DNA from: a virus
Virus record (IMG/VR): IMGVR_UViG_3300050010_000077
Coordinates: 1 to 21,659 of that record
Direction: 5' to 3' (one strand)
Length of the DNA: 21,659 nt
Under the pieces are notes generated by a model that saw nothing but the letters and a program-made list of their open reading frames with translations, made no database searches and was not told the DNA's origin. Shown in pieces: positions 7,725 to 15,279 of this stretch. The translations under genes were made by a program, and so were the position numbers. The stretch's first letter is position 1; each line of letters opens with the position of its first letter.

Positions 7725-8534
7725 TTATCTGTTCTGCGAGAACTGAGCATAATCAATGGTCATGGTATTTGCCTGCGCTGCGGCCTTGTTGTCCACATAG
7801 AAGTAGGGGATCAATGTGGTCAACGGCGACTGTATCAACTGCGTTGAAGGCAGAAGTCCAGGGGGCACCTGGATGTCGTTGATCCAGACGTTCATCCCGG
7901 CAGTGGTTGCGCCGGTTGCTTGCGGCAGAATCTCGATCCTGATCTTGACGTAGGTAGCCGCCGCCATCGTAACTGCTCCCGGATACCCAGTAAGCGGCGT
8001 CGCAACTTCGCTGCCACCGTTGTTGTTGGTGGAGAGGTAGAGGCCGGTGGTGGACAGGGCGGTGTCGTATTTGACATATGCCCAGTTGCTTGCAGAGGCG
8101 TAAAACCCCATTCTTGCGGTCAGGTTGGCAGTGACGTTGTTCACCTGTAGCAGCGCCTCAAAGGTGGGATTCTTGACCATGCTGAAAGCCGCCTGCGTGA
8201 ATTGCAGGGTGCTGGTGCTGGACGCGGTGACAGTACTCGCCAGTACCATCGTTCCGTTCGGGGCCGCGGTGACGGTCTGAGTGCCGTTGGTGCCGCCGCC
8301 TGTCCACATGGCTTTTGCGATCACGGTGGATGCCAGGACAGCCGGGTTTTCAAGAAAGTCCTCGTAGAAAGTCATGCCTTGAAGCTTGATCTCCTCAAGT
8401 TCAACTGTACCGCAGTTCCGCAACCACACACCAGGACCGAGGCCGGACTGACCGATCTGGGAAGAGTCGGAAGCAGAACCCCTTAGAAACGGGGTAAATG
8501 AGGGGTCTATGGTGGCTATATCTACACCTTTCAC
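7725..8534 (-). CDS. Lectin-like jelly-roll protein, probable head decoration or head fibre
   Basis: A 269-aa protein that starts with GTG at 8534, 7 nt after a strong AAGGAGG. The first ~60 residues form a small N-terminal segment (GLGPGVWLRNCGTVELEEIK). Residues ~65-269 show the strand pattern of a concanavalin/LamG-like jelly roll (TFEALLQVNNVTANLTARMG, NWAYVKYDTALSTTGLYLS, TYVKIRIEILPQ, GMNVWINDIQVPP, TMTIDYAQFSQ). It is the first gene after the major capsid gene, a common place for decoration proteins, and a highly stable hairpin separates the two. Attachment to the capsid and sugar binding are inferred; no specific family is claimed. Confidence 0.65.
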   Translation of the reverse strand: MKGVDIATIDPSFTPFLRGSASDSSQIGQSGLGPGVWLRNCGTVELEEIKLQGMTFYEDFLENPAVLASTVIAKAMWTGGGTNGTQTVTAAPNGTMVLASTVTASSTSTLQFTQAAFSMVKNPTFEALLQVNNVTANLTARMGFYASASNWAYVKYDTALSTTGLYLSTNNNGGSEVATPLTGYPGAVTMAAATYVKIRIEILPQATGATTAGMNVWINDIQVPPGLLPSTQLIQSPLTTLIPYFYVDNKAAAQANTMTIDYAQFSQNR

Positions 8535-8559
8535 GGATATACCTCCTTATAAGTTTTCC

Positions 8560-8589
8560 CCTGGCGACCCCCCGAAGGGAGCCACCAGG
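8560..8589 (-). other. Very stable stem-loop with UUCG tetraloop just downstream of the coat gene
   Basis: On the minus strand these 30 nt fold into a 13-bp stem (three G-U pairs, no mismatch) closed by C(UUCG)G, an exceptionally stable RNA tetraloop. It begins about 15 nt after the coat stop codon. No U-run follows (GGGAAAACTT), so it does not look like a normal intrinsic terminator. A 3' stabiliser or processing site for abundant coat mRNA is the likelier role. Confidence 0.7.
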
Positions 8590-8604
8590 AGGAGGAACGC
8601 TATT

Positions 8605-9864
8605 TTAGTGCTCTACGATGCCTTGCAACCAGACCTGAGCCCTGGGCTTCTGGCATCCAATGTCACAATACTTAACCATCGTGGCCTCGTATGCAGGTAT
8701 GTTGGCAACACGGCTCAGGATCGCCCCGTCCTCATCCATCCACGTCCAATCCTCCAACTCATAAACTTTGAAGTCGTCCGTGTCGAGCAGGAACATGGAG
8801 CCGGTCGGACAATACTGATCAGCCGTGATCGGGAGGGACTTTTCTCCGCCCTGGTATTCGAGAGCCTTCCAGCCACCCTTCAGTTCCAAGGTGTTGATCT
8901 GCCTCTTCTGGGACTGAAGCATGTACTGGTAGGCACGCCGGACGCCGAAGCTGGTCACGATGAACTTGATATGGCCGGCTGCAAACATACGGGAGTTGTC
9001 GATGCCAGCCTGAATCACAACCTCGGAAATTTCTCCGTTGACCGCTGTGGGCACCTGAGCATTGAACCAGTAGTTGCTTGAACGGTTGATGTTGTACAGG
9101 GTGGTGTTGTTGTTGAAGATAGCGCCCAGGCCGGTGATCTCGCCGTTCAGGGTGGTACCGGAAGCCACGTTCTGTACGACGATGTAGTCAGTGCTGACCA
9201 TACCAATCGAGGCGCAGGTGACGTTCCAGGTAACGGTTGATGTAGCGTTGTTCACCGCGGTGATCTGGATCGGGGTGCCGGGTGTGTTGCGCTGAGTAGT
9301 CGGGTAGGAGCCTGCCGCCCACACATCGCAGAGCATACCTTCAGCCAGGACGTTGATCCCGCCAATGGAGTAGTTGGTAAACGGGGTGTACTGGTTGATG
9401 GTTGTGGTCGAACCGGAAGCGACGTTGACTACAGCGAGGACGCCGGAGCCATCCCAGAATACAGAGCGGGCGACGTTTTCTTTGGCGTCGTCCTGACAGT
9501 CCTGGAGTTCCTGCTTAAACATATTGGCGAAGGCGCCCACGTTGGAGCGGGAAGCTTTGAGCAGTTTGTCAGACAACTGAATCCGGGCGTACAGGTTCTT
9601 GGTCTGCCAGTTGGCTTGCGCGGTCTGGCGGCTGTTGGTGACAGGCAGGGACGAAATATCGGAGCCGGATCCATAGCCACCGTTACGACCGTACCGGAGG
9701 GCCATGGTGATCGAGCTACCGACGACGCCTTCCTTGCCGCGCTCGAACTGTGCGAACACGACGCTTGCTCCGATGTTTAGCTGGTACCGGAGCGAGGGGA
9801 GGAAAAAAGTCTTGAGGGCGTTGGCTGCGCTAGTTAAACCGGTTACGTTAGGGTTGCTCGGCAT
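8605..9864 (-). CDS. Major capsid protein (HK97-fold, P22 coat-like class, probable)
   Basis: A 419-aa protein with an ATG at 9864 and an AAGGAG 10 nt upstream. The N-terminus (LRYQLNIGASVVFAQFERGK) is followed by a Gly/Tyr-rich stretch (RYGRNGGYGSGSD) and a long helical segment (SDKLLKASRSNVGAFANMFK, QELQDCQDDAKENVARSVFW), which fits the backbone helix of an HK97-type coat. A Thr/Asn-rich beta section in the middle may be an inserted domain. The end (EDWTWMDEDGAILSRV) resembles coat C-termini. The identity rests mainly on size, gene order directly after the scaffold-like gene, and this overall pattern. The scaffold gene lies 58 nt upstream. Confidence 0.8.
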   Translation of the reverse strand: MPSNPNVTGLTSAANALKTFFLPSLRYQLNIGASVVFAQFERGKEGVVGSSITMALRYGRNGGYGSGSDISSLPVTNSRQTAQANWQTKNLYARIQLSDKLLKASRSNVGAFANMFKQELQDCQDDAKENVARSVFWDGSGVLAVVNVASGSTTTINQYTPFTNYSIGGINVLAEGMLCDVWAAGSYPTTQRNTPGTPIQITAVNNATSTVTWNVTCASIGMVSTDYIVVQNVASGTTLNGEITGLGAIFNNNTTLYNINRSSNYWFNAQVPTAVNGEISEVVIQAGIDNSRMFAAGHIKFIVTSFGVRRAYQYMLQSQKRQINTLELKGGWKALEYQGGEKSLPITADQYCPTGSMFLLDTDDFKVYELEDWTWMDEDGAILSRVANIPAYEATMVKYCDIGCQKPRAQVWLQGIVEH

Positions 9865-9922
9865 TTATCATTCACTCCTTGATCGTTTTTTTTGTTAAGT
9901 TTACTTGCCACGCCGGGCAAGC

Positions 9923-10975
9923 CTAAAACCAGTCTCCGAACTGACCGGACGCCTTCATCGCTTTTAGCGAATCATTCAGATCGTGCATTTCGTTTCCCGA
10001 TACCATCGGTGGGCGACCACCTCCTGACATTGCACCCATCACAGGCAGGGGCTGACCGTTTCTGATCGCTTGCAGGTTTTCGGCCAGTATCTCTTCCTGG
10101 AGTGCCTGCTTGAGTGCGCCTTTGATTGTCGGATCGGCCATCAGTGTTGCTAAGTCTGTAGTCTTAACCGGTGCAGGAGCGGTGGCAGTAGTCATGGCAT
10201 TTTTGGCCTGGGTGCGGGAATGGATGATCTCGTAGGCAGATACCAGAGCGCCTTCAGGATCGACTTCTACCATGCGCCGGAGGGCCGGGCTTTCTTTGAG
10301 CAGCAGATCGGTGATCTCCTGGGCGTGGGATTCAATCTCCGGGGCGCCATATTTGTCCTTCAAGATGTTGTAGCCGCGGGCCAGTGAATCATTCCTTACC
10401 TGCTGAAGTTGCTGTACCTGCTGTTGTCTTACCTGATTTGCAGCATAGATGATCTCGTCTTTCTTGTTGGCTTGCCAGAGATTGATCTTGGCTAGAGCAT
10501 TGGCCTCTGCTTTAGCGTCGAAGTCCTCTCTTGCCTTGACGAACTCATTTTGCAACTCTTCGGGAATCTCTAATACTTTCGAGAAATCTAGCGCCGGTGG
10601 CGGTGCCTGAGGTGCCGCTTGTTGGGTCGGCGTTCCCTGGGGCTGCGCTTGCGGCTGTCTCATTGCCTGTACCTGTTCTGCCAAAAGCCGTACTGCTTCT
10701 GTCAACTGAGCCTGCGTCTGCATGACAGCTTCCAGAGGTTGCGGTGCTGCGGCCGGTTGCTGCGTCGGTTCCTGCGTCTGGGGTGCGATTGGTTCCTGCG
10801 TAGATACCTGTACGGGTGGAATATCTGTCGGCAACGTAGCCGGTTCAGTCGTTACTGGTGGCGTTTCTACGGATGATGGCTCAGGGGGCGTATCGTCCCC
10901 TAGCCCCTGATCGGTGAAGAAGGTTGCTAACTGTTCACTGGTGGGTTGTTCTATTGCCTCAAATTCTCCTGACAT
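9923..10975 (-). CDS. Capsid scaffolding protein (probable)
   Basis: A 350-aa protein with an ATG at 10975 and an AGGAGG 7 nt upstream that overlaps the portal stop. Residues ~28-130 are Pro/Thr/Gln-rich low-complexity sequence broken by a helix (AVMQTQAQLTEAVRLLAEQV). Residues ~140-260 are strongly helical and coiled-coil-like (ELQNEFVKAREDFDAKAEAN, QVRQQQVQQLQQVRNDSLAR). The C-terminus is short and ends in LKAMKASGQFGDWF. Extended helical, acidic-then-basic proteins between portal and coat genes are the usual scaffolds of P22-like and HK97-like phages, which co-assemble with coat into the procapsid and then exit. No protease motif is seen, so release rather than proteolysis is likelier. Confidence 0.75.
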   Translation of the reverse strand: MSGEFEAIEQPTSEQLATFFTDQGLGDDTPPEPSSVETPPVTTEPATLPTDIPPVQVSTQEPIAPQTQEPTQQPAAAPQPLEAVMQTQAQLTEAVRLLAEQVQAMRQPQAQPQGTPTQQAAPQAPPPALDFSKVLEIPEELQNEFVKAREDFDAKAEANALAKINLWQANKKDEIIYAANQVRQQQVQQLQQVRNDSLARGYNILKDKYGAPEIESHAQEITDLLLKESPALRRMVEVDPEGALVSAYEIIHSRTQAKNAMTTATAPAPVKTTDLATLMADPTIKGALKQALQEEILAENLQAIRNGQPLPVMGAMSGGGRPPMVSGNEMHDLNDSLKAMKASGQFGDWF

Positions 10976-10987
10976 TTACGTTCCTCC

Positions 10988-13255
10988 TCATTGCGCCGCC
11001 GCTTGTGGCGGGGCTGCTGATATTTGTGGCGGGCCTCCTGGCGAGGGTGCCGCTTGTGGTTGTCCCGGTGGTGTTGGCGCACCAGGTTGTGCCTGCGCCT
11101 GACCGTGCATCTTCTGGAGATGCATCAAGGTGTGCATTTTGAATATCTGATCCAGCGTGCCCCCTGCTGCCTGGTTCATCTGATCGTATTCATCTGTCAG
11201 GCGGTAGTTATTGTGGTGGGTGACATGGAGAACATCATCGTCCACGTCCGAGACTTGTACCATCTGCCCCTGATCCATGATGCGGTTTTCCTTCTCCGCC
11301 CGGCTGATCTGCCGGGAGTCCACGGCATCTGATAATTCCCAATGCCCGAACTGCATCAGATCAAGCACCTTGGCGCGCCCGTCCTTGGTGAGTTTGCCGG
11401 TGTCCGGATCATTGAACAGGCCGCTCTGCATCATATCAAACACCATTGCCCGGCGCTGGGCAGGAGTCTCCGCAAGCATGGCCGATGTCTCAATGATTAC
11501 GTCATCTGAGCGCACATCTCTGTTGTCCCACTGCATCATCTCAAGCTCCATGTCGGCGCCAATGGTTCTAACCATCCTCTTCTGGGTGGCGAACTGGCGA
11601 TAGAGCCGGATCACCTGTTTACTTATGTCCACCAGCCCCATCTCGTAGTTGCCTACCGTATGGGACAGGCGGGTATCATCCTGTTCAATGGCGATGGCGA
11701 GGGCTACTCCAGACTTGATCCCGGGAGGAGCTTCGCTGTTCCTGGCGATCTCCGATACCCCGGATATATAAGTAAACTCATTCAGAAGGGCACTCTCTTC
11801 CTCGCGGAACTCTGGGGGAAGGCCGGGAGTCTCCATGAAATGCGGATCAGCAAAGCCCTTTTTCTTGATCCAGATCGCCCCGGGGGAACCGGCGTTATTA
11901 GCTGCCCAATCGGCGTCAACGCTGTTCTCCTCGATAATTACCTGGCCGATGGCGACCCGGTTGAGATGCTCGGCTTTACGGTTTCTCACGGCATTGTAAC
12001 GGCGCTGTACCGGGACGATCCGCTCGATGATGGACCTGCCCCAGAAGCAACCCGGCCTTCGTATACAATCGAACTTGGTGATGCCGATGTCTGCTTTGTC
12101 ATCCGGCCCCACTCGGTAGGGCAGCGCCCCGACGTGCAAGAGCTTGTGGCCGGCAACGACGATCAGGCGTCCGTCAGGATAGGCCGAAGTTGGCTTCTCG
12201 TATTCCTCTTTCAGGACGGCATAGCCATCTATCTTGCTGACTGTCTGGTTGAAGTTATAGAACCCATAGCCCAGACCGGCCAAGCCAAGGGTAGTAGTCT
12301 GAATCTTGTAGGAGTCTACCGGCTCGGAGTCAACCTTGACCCCGTACATCTCATAGATTTCCTCCACCGGGTAGGCTCTGGCGTGCATGATTCTCCGGCA
12401 ATCATCTATCGTCGGGTGCCAGGGGGAATCGGGGAATATCTCATAGGGGGGGACTACCACAACGTCAATGTCGCCCTCGTATATCGGTTCGAGCGTACCG
12501 GCAACGATGCCGCCACCGTCCTGCTCGATATTGATATGTTGGCGCTCAAACTCTTCCGGGGTGGGATCGCCGGACATGTCATCATATATTTTCTTGCCCG
12601 CATTATCCAAACTCAGGCCAGTGCCATCACCCGTATTCAGAATGTCATCTACCTTATCGTCGTCTTTCTTCTTCTTGCGAGAGAGGCTGTCTGGGGCGGT
12701 AGCATCCTTGAACTCGCCTTTAATAGACATCATGCCGACTTTCGCTCCGAGCTTGCTATCCCAGATCGGCTTAAGAAATGCCGTGCCACAACCCTCCATC
12801 CACTGGAAGAGGGTGTTGCGGTCCTCCATGGTCAGGCGTTCATTCAGGAAATAATCGAGAAGACGGGTTTCCACTTTGGCGCCCGAGAGATCGTAGTCCT
12901 CAGACGTGGCCGGACGTACTTTCAGGATTGGTTGCATCCGTGATATGCGGGCTATGCGAGTTTCAATGATAGGAGCACAGTGGTTGAATACTTCCCGTTC
13001 TTGCCACCAGTAGAGCTTCGGTATCTCGAACAGATCCATGATGGCGGCATTTATATCCATGTACTGGTTGCCGTCAATGAAGGCCATGTTCAGGCGCCAC
13101 TGTAATTCAAAAGGCCGACGTTCGTTACGCCGGCGCTCAAATTCCTGGTCAACGTGGGAGACGAGATCGGTATCATAGCCGAAGTCTGTTGGCTTCGACC
13201 TGACAGCGATTCGTGATATTCCTCTTTTTACGGCAGAGAGCATGGATTCTTTCAT
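10988..13255 (-). CDS. Portal protein (P22-like, large)
   Basis: About 755 aa from the ATG at 13255 (MKESMLSAVKRG), with a GGAGG 4 nt upstream. A GTG at 13303 keeps the frame but would start in the loop of a terminator hairpin, so I reject it. The N-terminal half (ERRRNERRPFELQWRLNMAF, NQYMDI, WQEREVFNHCAPIIETRIAR, MQPILKVRPATSEDYD) and the central region (IERIVPVQRRYNAVRNRKAE, YISGVSEIARNSEAPPGIKS) fit large P22-type portals, the dodecameric DNA gate of the head. A charged insert (LSRKKKKDDDKVDD) interrupts the first half. The C-terminus is a Pro/Gln/Ala-rich tail of about 50 residues. The stop overlaps the scaffold ribosome site. Confidence 0.88.
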   Translation of the reverse strand: MKESMLSAVKRGISRIAVRSKPTDFGYDTDLVSHVDQEFERRRNERRPFELQWRLNMAFIDGNQYMDINAAIMDLFEIPKLYWWQEREVFNHCAPIIETRIARISRMQPILKVRPATSEDYDLSGAKVETRLLDYFLNERLTMEDRNTLFQWMEGCGTAFLKPIWDSKLGAKVGMMSIKGEFKDATAPDSLSRKKKKDDDKVDDILNTGDGTGLSLDNAGKKIYDDMSGDPTPEEFERQHINIEQDGGGIVAGTLEPIYEGDIDVVVVPPYEIFPDSPWHPTIDDCRRIMHARAYPVEEIYEMYGVKVDSEPVDSYKIQTTTLGLAGLGYGFYNFNQTVSKIDGYAVLKEEYEKPTSAYPDGRLIVVAGHKLLHVGALPYRVGPDDKADIGITKFDCIRRPGCFWGRSIIERIVPVQRRYNAVRNRKAEHLNRVAIGQVIIEENSVDADWAANNAGSPGAIWIKKKGFADPHFMETPGLPPEFREEESALLNEFTYISGVSEIARNSEAPPGIKSGVALAIAIEQDDTRLSHTVGNYEMGLVDISKQVIRLYRQFATQKRMVRTIGADMELEMMQWDNRDVRSDDVIIETSAMLAETPAQRRAMVFDMMQSGLFNDPDTGKLTKDGRAKVLDLMQFGHWELSDAVDSRQISRAEKENRIMDQGQMVQVSDVDDDVLHVTHHNNYRLTDEYDQMNQAAGGTLDQIFKMHTLMHLQKMHGQAQAQPGAPTPPGQPQAAPSPGGPPQISAAPPQAAAQ

Positions 13256-13276
13256 GGTGCCTCCGCTGGCCCAATT

Positions 13277-13331
13277 AAAAACGGGAAGTTCGCCAAGTAC
13301 CACTTATCAAGGTGTTGGCGAAACTTCCCGT
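13277..13331 (-). terminator. Strong intrinsic terminator directly upstream of the portal gene
   Basis: The arms 13281-13296 and 13315-13331 pair over 16 bp with one bulged base, separated by an 18-nt loop. On the minus strand the stem is followed by TTTTT at 13281-13277. It stops transcription running toward the portal gene, whose ATG is only 21 nt beyond the U-tract, leaving no room for a normal promoter between them. Portal expression therefore needs readthrough, attenuation control or antitermination. Confidence 0.8.
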
Positions 13332-13342
13332 CGGTTGTTCAT
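13307..13342 (-). other. Possible 11-codon leader ORF running into the terminator
   Basis: ATG at 13342 to TGA at 13307-13309, encoding MNNRREVSPTP. It covers the whole 5' arm of the terminator and ends in its loop, so a ribosome on it would block hairpin formation. The ribosome site is poor (CCGGACG), so translation is uncertain. Confidence 0.25.
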
Positions 13343-13374
13343 CGTCCGGGTTTTATGAAGTTACTTACAGCACA

Positions 13375-13404
13375 AGCATATTACGGCAAATCAGATATTG
13401 TCAA
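13375..13404 (-). promoter_or_regulatory. Candidate promoter for the portal/late operon leader
   Basis: A perfect TTGACA -35 box on the minus strand (13404-13399) lies at the end of the DUF2292-like gene. Possible -10 boxes are TAATAT (spacing 15) and TATGCT (spacing 18). Transcription would begin near 13368 and meet the terminator after a leader of about 90 nt. Confidence 0.4.
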
Positions 13405-13582
13405 GATTTATTTTTATTGGCTTCACACTTTCGGTCTTGATGATCCGAACTATGCCCCTGCCCTGGATCAGAATCTCCACCCTTCCCCATTCAAGAGAGC
13501 GCAGAGCATCAAGCGCCTGCTTCTCTTCGTCGCTGACGTTCAATAATATTCTCCTTACTGGGTCAATGCAACCATAGGGCAC
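13391..13582 (-). CDS. DUF2292/YezD-like small protein
   Basis: A 63-aa protein that starts with GTG at 13582, 5 nt after a GAGGTG. The core LDALRSLEWGRVEILIQGRG followed by IVRIIKTESVKPIK matches the pattern of the DUF2292 (B. subtilis YezD) family: a short helix (L..L.S...G.VEI.I..G) and then I..I...E. The biochemical role of that family is not established. The gene lies between the packaging genes and the portal, and its stop codon coincides with a TTGACA promoter element and precedes the terminator, so it closes the upstream transcription unit. This family is common in Firmicutes, a weak host clue. Confidence 0.7.
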   Translation of the reverse strand: MPYGCIDPVRRILLNVSDEEKQALDALRSLEWGRVEILIQGRGIVRIIKTESVKPIKINLDNI

Positions 13583-13591
13583 GGTATCACC

Positions 13592-13849
13592 TCACCTGCG
13601 ACCTGGAATGAATAGAGGGCTTCTCTCTTGCTGTTCCGGTTTAGGTTGAAAGTCTACGGTAGCCATCGGCATCAGGCCGTCATAGATGCAATCATCGACA
13701 TCCAAGGTGGTCGGATTGCCGTCCTTGTCGTAGACGAACAACCTGTTGACCCAATATATCTGGGCGCCTGTCTTTATGGAATGGCTCAACATGTCCATTA
13801 CAAGAAACTGCTCGCCAGTCTCTTTTACTTTGACCAGATGCGGGAACAT
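13592..13849 (-). CDS. Small phage protein of unknown function (~85 aa)
   Basis: The preferred start is the ATG at 13849 (MFPHLVKVKETGEQF), 9 nt after GAGGAG and 1 nt after the upstream stop. An ATG at 13858 is in frame but touches the ribosome site. The protein looks like a compact beta-rich domain (LVKVKETGEQFLVMDMLSH, AQIYWVNRLFVYDKDGNPTT) with a short charged tail. I do not recognise a family. It is tightly packed in the small-gene operon. Confidence 0.7.
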   Translation of the reverse strand: MFPHLVKVKETGEQFLVMDMLSHSIKTGAQIYWVNRLFVYDKDGNPTTLDVDDCIYDGLMPMATVDFQPKPEQQERSPLFIPGRR

Positions 13850-13850
13850 C

Positions 13851-14081
13851 TCATTCATCTCCTCCCATGCTCATGCTTCTTCTGATACTCTCACTGATTG
13901 GATTTCTGCCCTTTGGCGGGGCACTCTCCTGATTGCTGATGTAATCCGTCAGGGTCTCGGCCTTGATCAGGCGGTAGAGGTCTTTGCGCTCCTTGGCATG
14001 TTGGATTTCCAGGGCATAGACGATAGTAGCGAACAGACCAAGAAACAGCAAGGCGAATACGGCGCTGGCAATATCGGTCAT
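13851..14081 (-). CDS. Small single-pass membrane protein
   Basis: A 76-aa protein. Residues ~5-24 (ASAVFALLFLGLFATIVYAL) form one hydrophobic helix, followed by a charged, helical cytoplasmic-looking tail (IQHAKERKDLYRLIKAETLT) and a disordered end. Its ATG overlaps the TGA of the upstream gene (ATGA), so translation is coupled. Small N-terminally anchored proteins of this kind in phage late operons can be holin-like or spanin-like, but one helix and a long polar tail are not diagnostic. No lysin gene is in the window. Confidence 0.7.
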   Translation of the reverse strand: MTDIASAVFALLFLGLFATIVYALEIQHAKERKDLYRLIKAETLTDYISNQESAPPKGRNPISESIRRSMSMGGDE

Positions 14082-14278
14082 ACTACACCACGCTCCTCCA
14101 GGAGGTCTTGGATAACTTCACACCGGGCAACTGCCTCAGGTGTACTGCTGCCAGCGCTGTAGGCATCCTTGGCGAAGTTCCAAGCTTCCTTCAACTCTTC
14201 CATTGGCGTGCTTGCATAGATTCTTCTGAACCGGGCAAGGTGTTTCTGGTATGCAGAATCGTGATCAGTAATACTCAA
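14078..14278 (-). CDS. Small helical protein, paralogue of its upstream neighbour
   Basis: I place the start at the TTG at 14278, 10 nt after AAGGAG. A GTG at 14287 is possible but lies 1 nt from that site. The 66-aa product is all-helical. It shares a pattern with the upstream gene: ARFRRIY..., an A-x-x-FA-x-x-A helix (EAWNFAKDAYSAG), and RCEVIQDLLEERG at the end, against ARFKKVL, ALEFAETALANC and RAEVCREILKERD. This points to tandem duplication. Start and stop overlap both neighbours. Function unknown. Confidence 0.65.
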   Translation of the reverse strand: MSITDHDSAYQKHLARFRRIYASTPMEELKEAWNFAKDAYSAGSSTPEAVARCEVIQDLLEERGVV

Positions 14279-14471
14279 GCGGGTCACGCTCCTTCAGGAT
14301 CTCCCGGCAGACCTCAGCCCGCATCTCTCCCTCCGGGCAATTAGCAAGAGCAGTTTCGGCAAACTCCAACGCCTGCCTGACAATTCTCGTGTCTACCTGT
14401 TTGAGAACCTTCTTGAAACGTGCCTTAAACTCCTCGATCTCTGCCTCGGTCATGGGTTCCAGTTCGCTCAT
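14265..14471 (-). CDS. Small acidic helical protein, tandem paralogue
   Basis: A 68-aa protein with an ATG at 14471, two nt after the stop of the zinc-finger gene; its ribosome site is weak (AGGG), so translation is probably coupled. The sequence is helical and Glu-rich (MTEAEIEEFKARFKKVLKQV, ALEFAETALANCPEGEM). It aligns over its last ~50 residues with the next gene downstream, which overlaps it. The end of this gene carries the AAGGAG used by that paralogue. No family recognised. Confidence 0.7.
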   Translation of the reverse strand: MSELEPMTEAEIEEFKARFKKVLKQVDTRIVRQALEFAETALANCPEGEMRAEVCREILKERDPLEYY

Positions 14472-14473
14472 GT

Positions 14474-15136
14474 CTAATACCCTGGCCCTTCTGCATCGCC
14501 AATATCATTGGCAAGATTATCAGCGTCAGAAGCTGTGGTGTACTTAGCTTTGATCTCTTCCTCGCTGAGAACAAGTACGGGGCGTGAACCAAAAGGAAAA
14601 GACCCCACTCCTTCATAGATGCCTTGAGGTATCCTTAATGTAGGAATAGCATCCTTATCTCCATAAGCCTCTTTGAAGTCGGCAGGAGCAGCAAGATTGC
14701 CGTCAGCTATTCCGACCGGCAGTACCTTGCAATGCTGCTCATGAATGCTACGTGCTGCCGGGTTCTTTAACGGCTTGCCGCACTTGGAGCAGGGGTATCT
14801 CGTCGGTTCTTTGGGAGCCGCTGCTGCTTCTGCTTCGGCAATAGCCACCGCCTCTGCCCTTGCTTCAGCCAGGGCATCAGCCTTAGCATACTCGGCTATC
14901 TTGCCCACACCGATCTTCCTGGCGATGGGGCCATACTCAGGATCATCAAAGATTGTTTCGATCAGGGCTACCATGTGGTTGTGGCAGATATAATGATTGG
15001 TGAACCCATTGGATGGTGTGGTGTTAAAGGCAACGGATGCGGGCATGTTCGAGCCGTGCTGGGTACCTATCTCGCATGAGCTGTACTCGCATGATTGCCC
15101 CATGACGCTTCGGTGAATCTTGATCGGATTGAACAT
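14474..15136 (-). CDS. Zinc-finger protein with Ala-rich coiled coil (220 aa)
   Basis: ATG at 15136 with AGGAGGAGG upstream. Residues 116-136 (C116, C119, H132, C136) form a clear Cys2-His-Cys finger. A second Cys/His cluster near the N-terminus (C16, C21, H27, C51, H54) may hold another metal. Between them an Ala/Glu-rich helix (EARAEAVAIAEAEAAAA) looks like a coiled coil. The C-terminal 80 residues look like a short beta region with a disordered end. DNA binding is possible but not shown. It lies between the terminase and portal genes and starts a run of overlapping small genes. Confidence 0.75.
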   Translation of the reverse strand: MFNPIKIHRSVMGQSCEYSSCEIGTQHGSNMPASVAFNTTPSNGFTNHYICHNHMVALIETIFDDPEYGPIARKIGVGKIAEYAKADALAEARAEAVAIAEAEAAAAPKEPTRYPCSKCGKPLKNPAARSIHEQHCKVLPVGIADGNLAAPADFKEAYGDKDAIPTLRIPQGIYEGVGSFPFGSRPVLVLSEEEIKAKYTTASDADNLANDIGDAEGPGY

Positions 15137-15163
15137 CTTGTTCCTCCTCCTAAAGCAGATTGC

Positions 15164-15277
15164 CTAAAGCTTGAAGTTGGGAGCCTTCGGCACTCGTGGT
15201 GTCTTAGGCTTTGGCATTTTCGGGCTTTTCACCCTTGGCTTGGGAACGGTTGGTTTCTTCGTCCGTAGTGTGGCCAT
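15164..15277 (-). CDS. Tiny Lys/Pro-rich polybasic protein (37 aa)
   Basis: ATG at 15277, two nt after the previous stop, to TAG at 15164. The protein contains 12 Lys/Arg and no acidic residue, and repeats P-K and K-P steps (KPRVKSPKMPKPKTPRVPK), so it should be extended and bind polyanions. No strong ribosome site is seen, so it probably depends on coupling with the upstream gene. It resembles eukaryotic-type basic linker tails only in composition. Function unknown. Confidence 0.5.
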   Translation of the reverse strand: MATLRTKKPTVPKPRVKSPKMPKPKTPRVPKAPNFKL

Positions 15278-15279
15278 GG

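Noticed and set aside
9904-9921. Hairpin CTTGCC/GGCAAG between scaffold and coat as a terminator
   Set aside because: On the transcribed strand it is followed by an A-rich, not a U-rich, tract, and the stem is only 6 bp.
11660-12943. A 427-codon open frame on the plus strand
   Set aside because: It lies wholly antisense to the portal gene, lacks a ribosome site and its product has no domain-like pattern.
13256-13303. A GTG start for the portal at 13303
   Set aside because: It begins in the loop of the intrinsic terminator and reads through its arm. The ATG at 13255 has a GGAGG and is the natural start.
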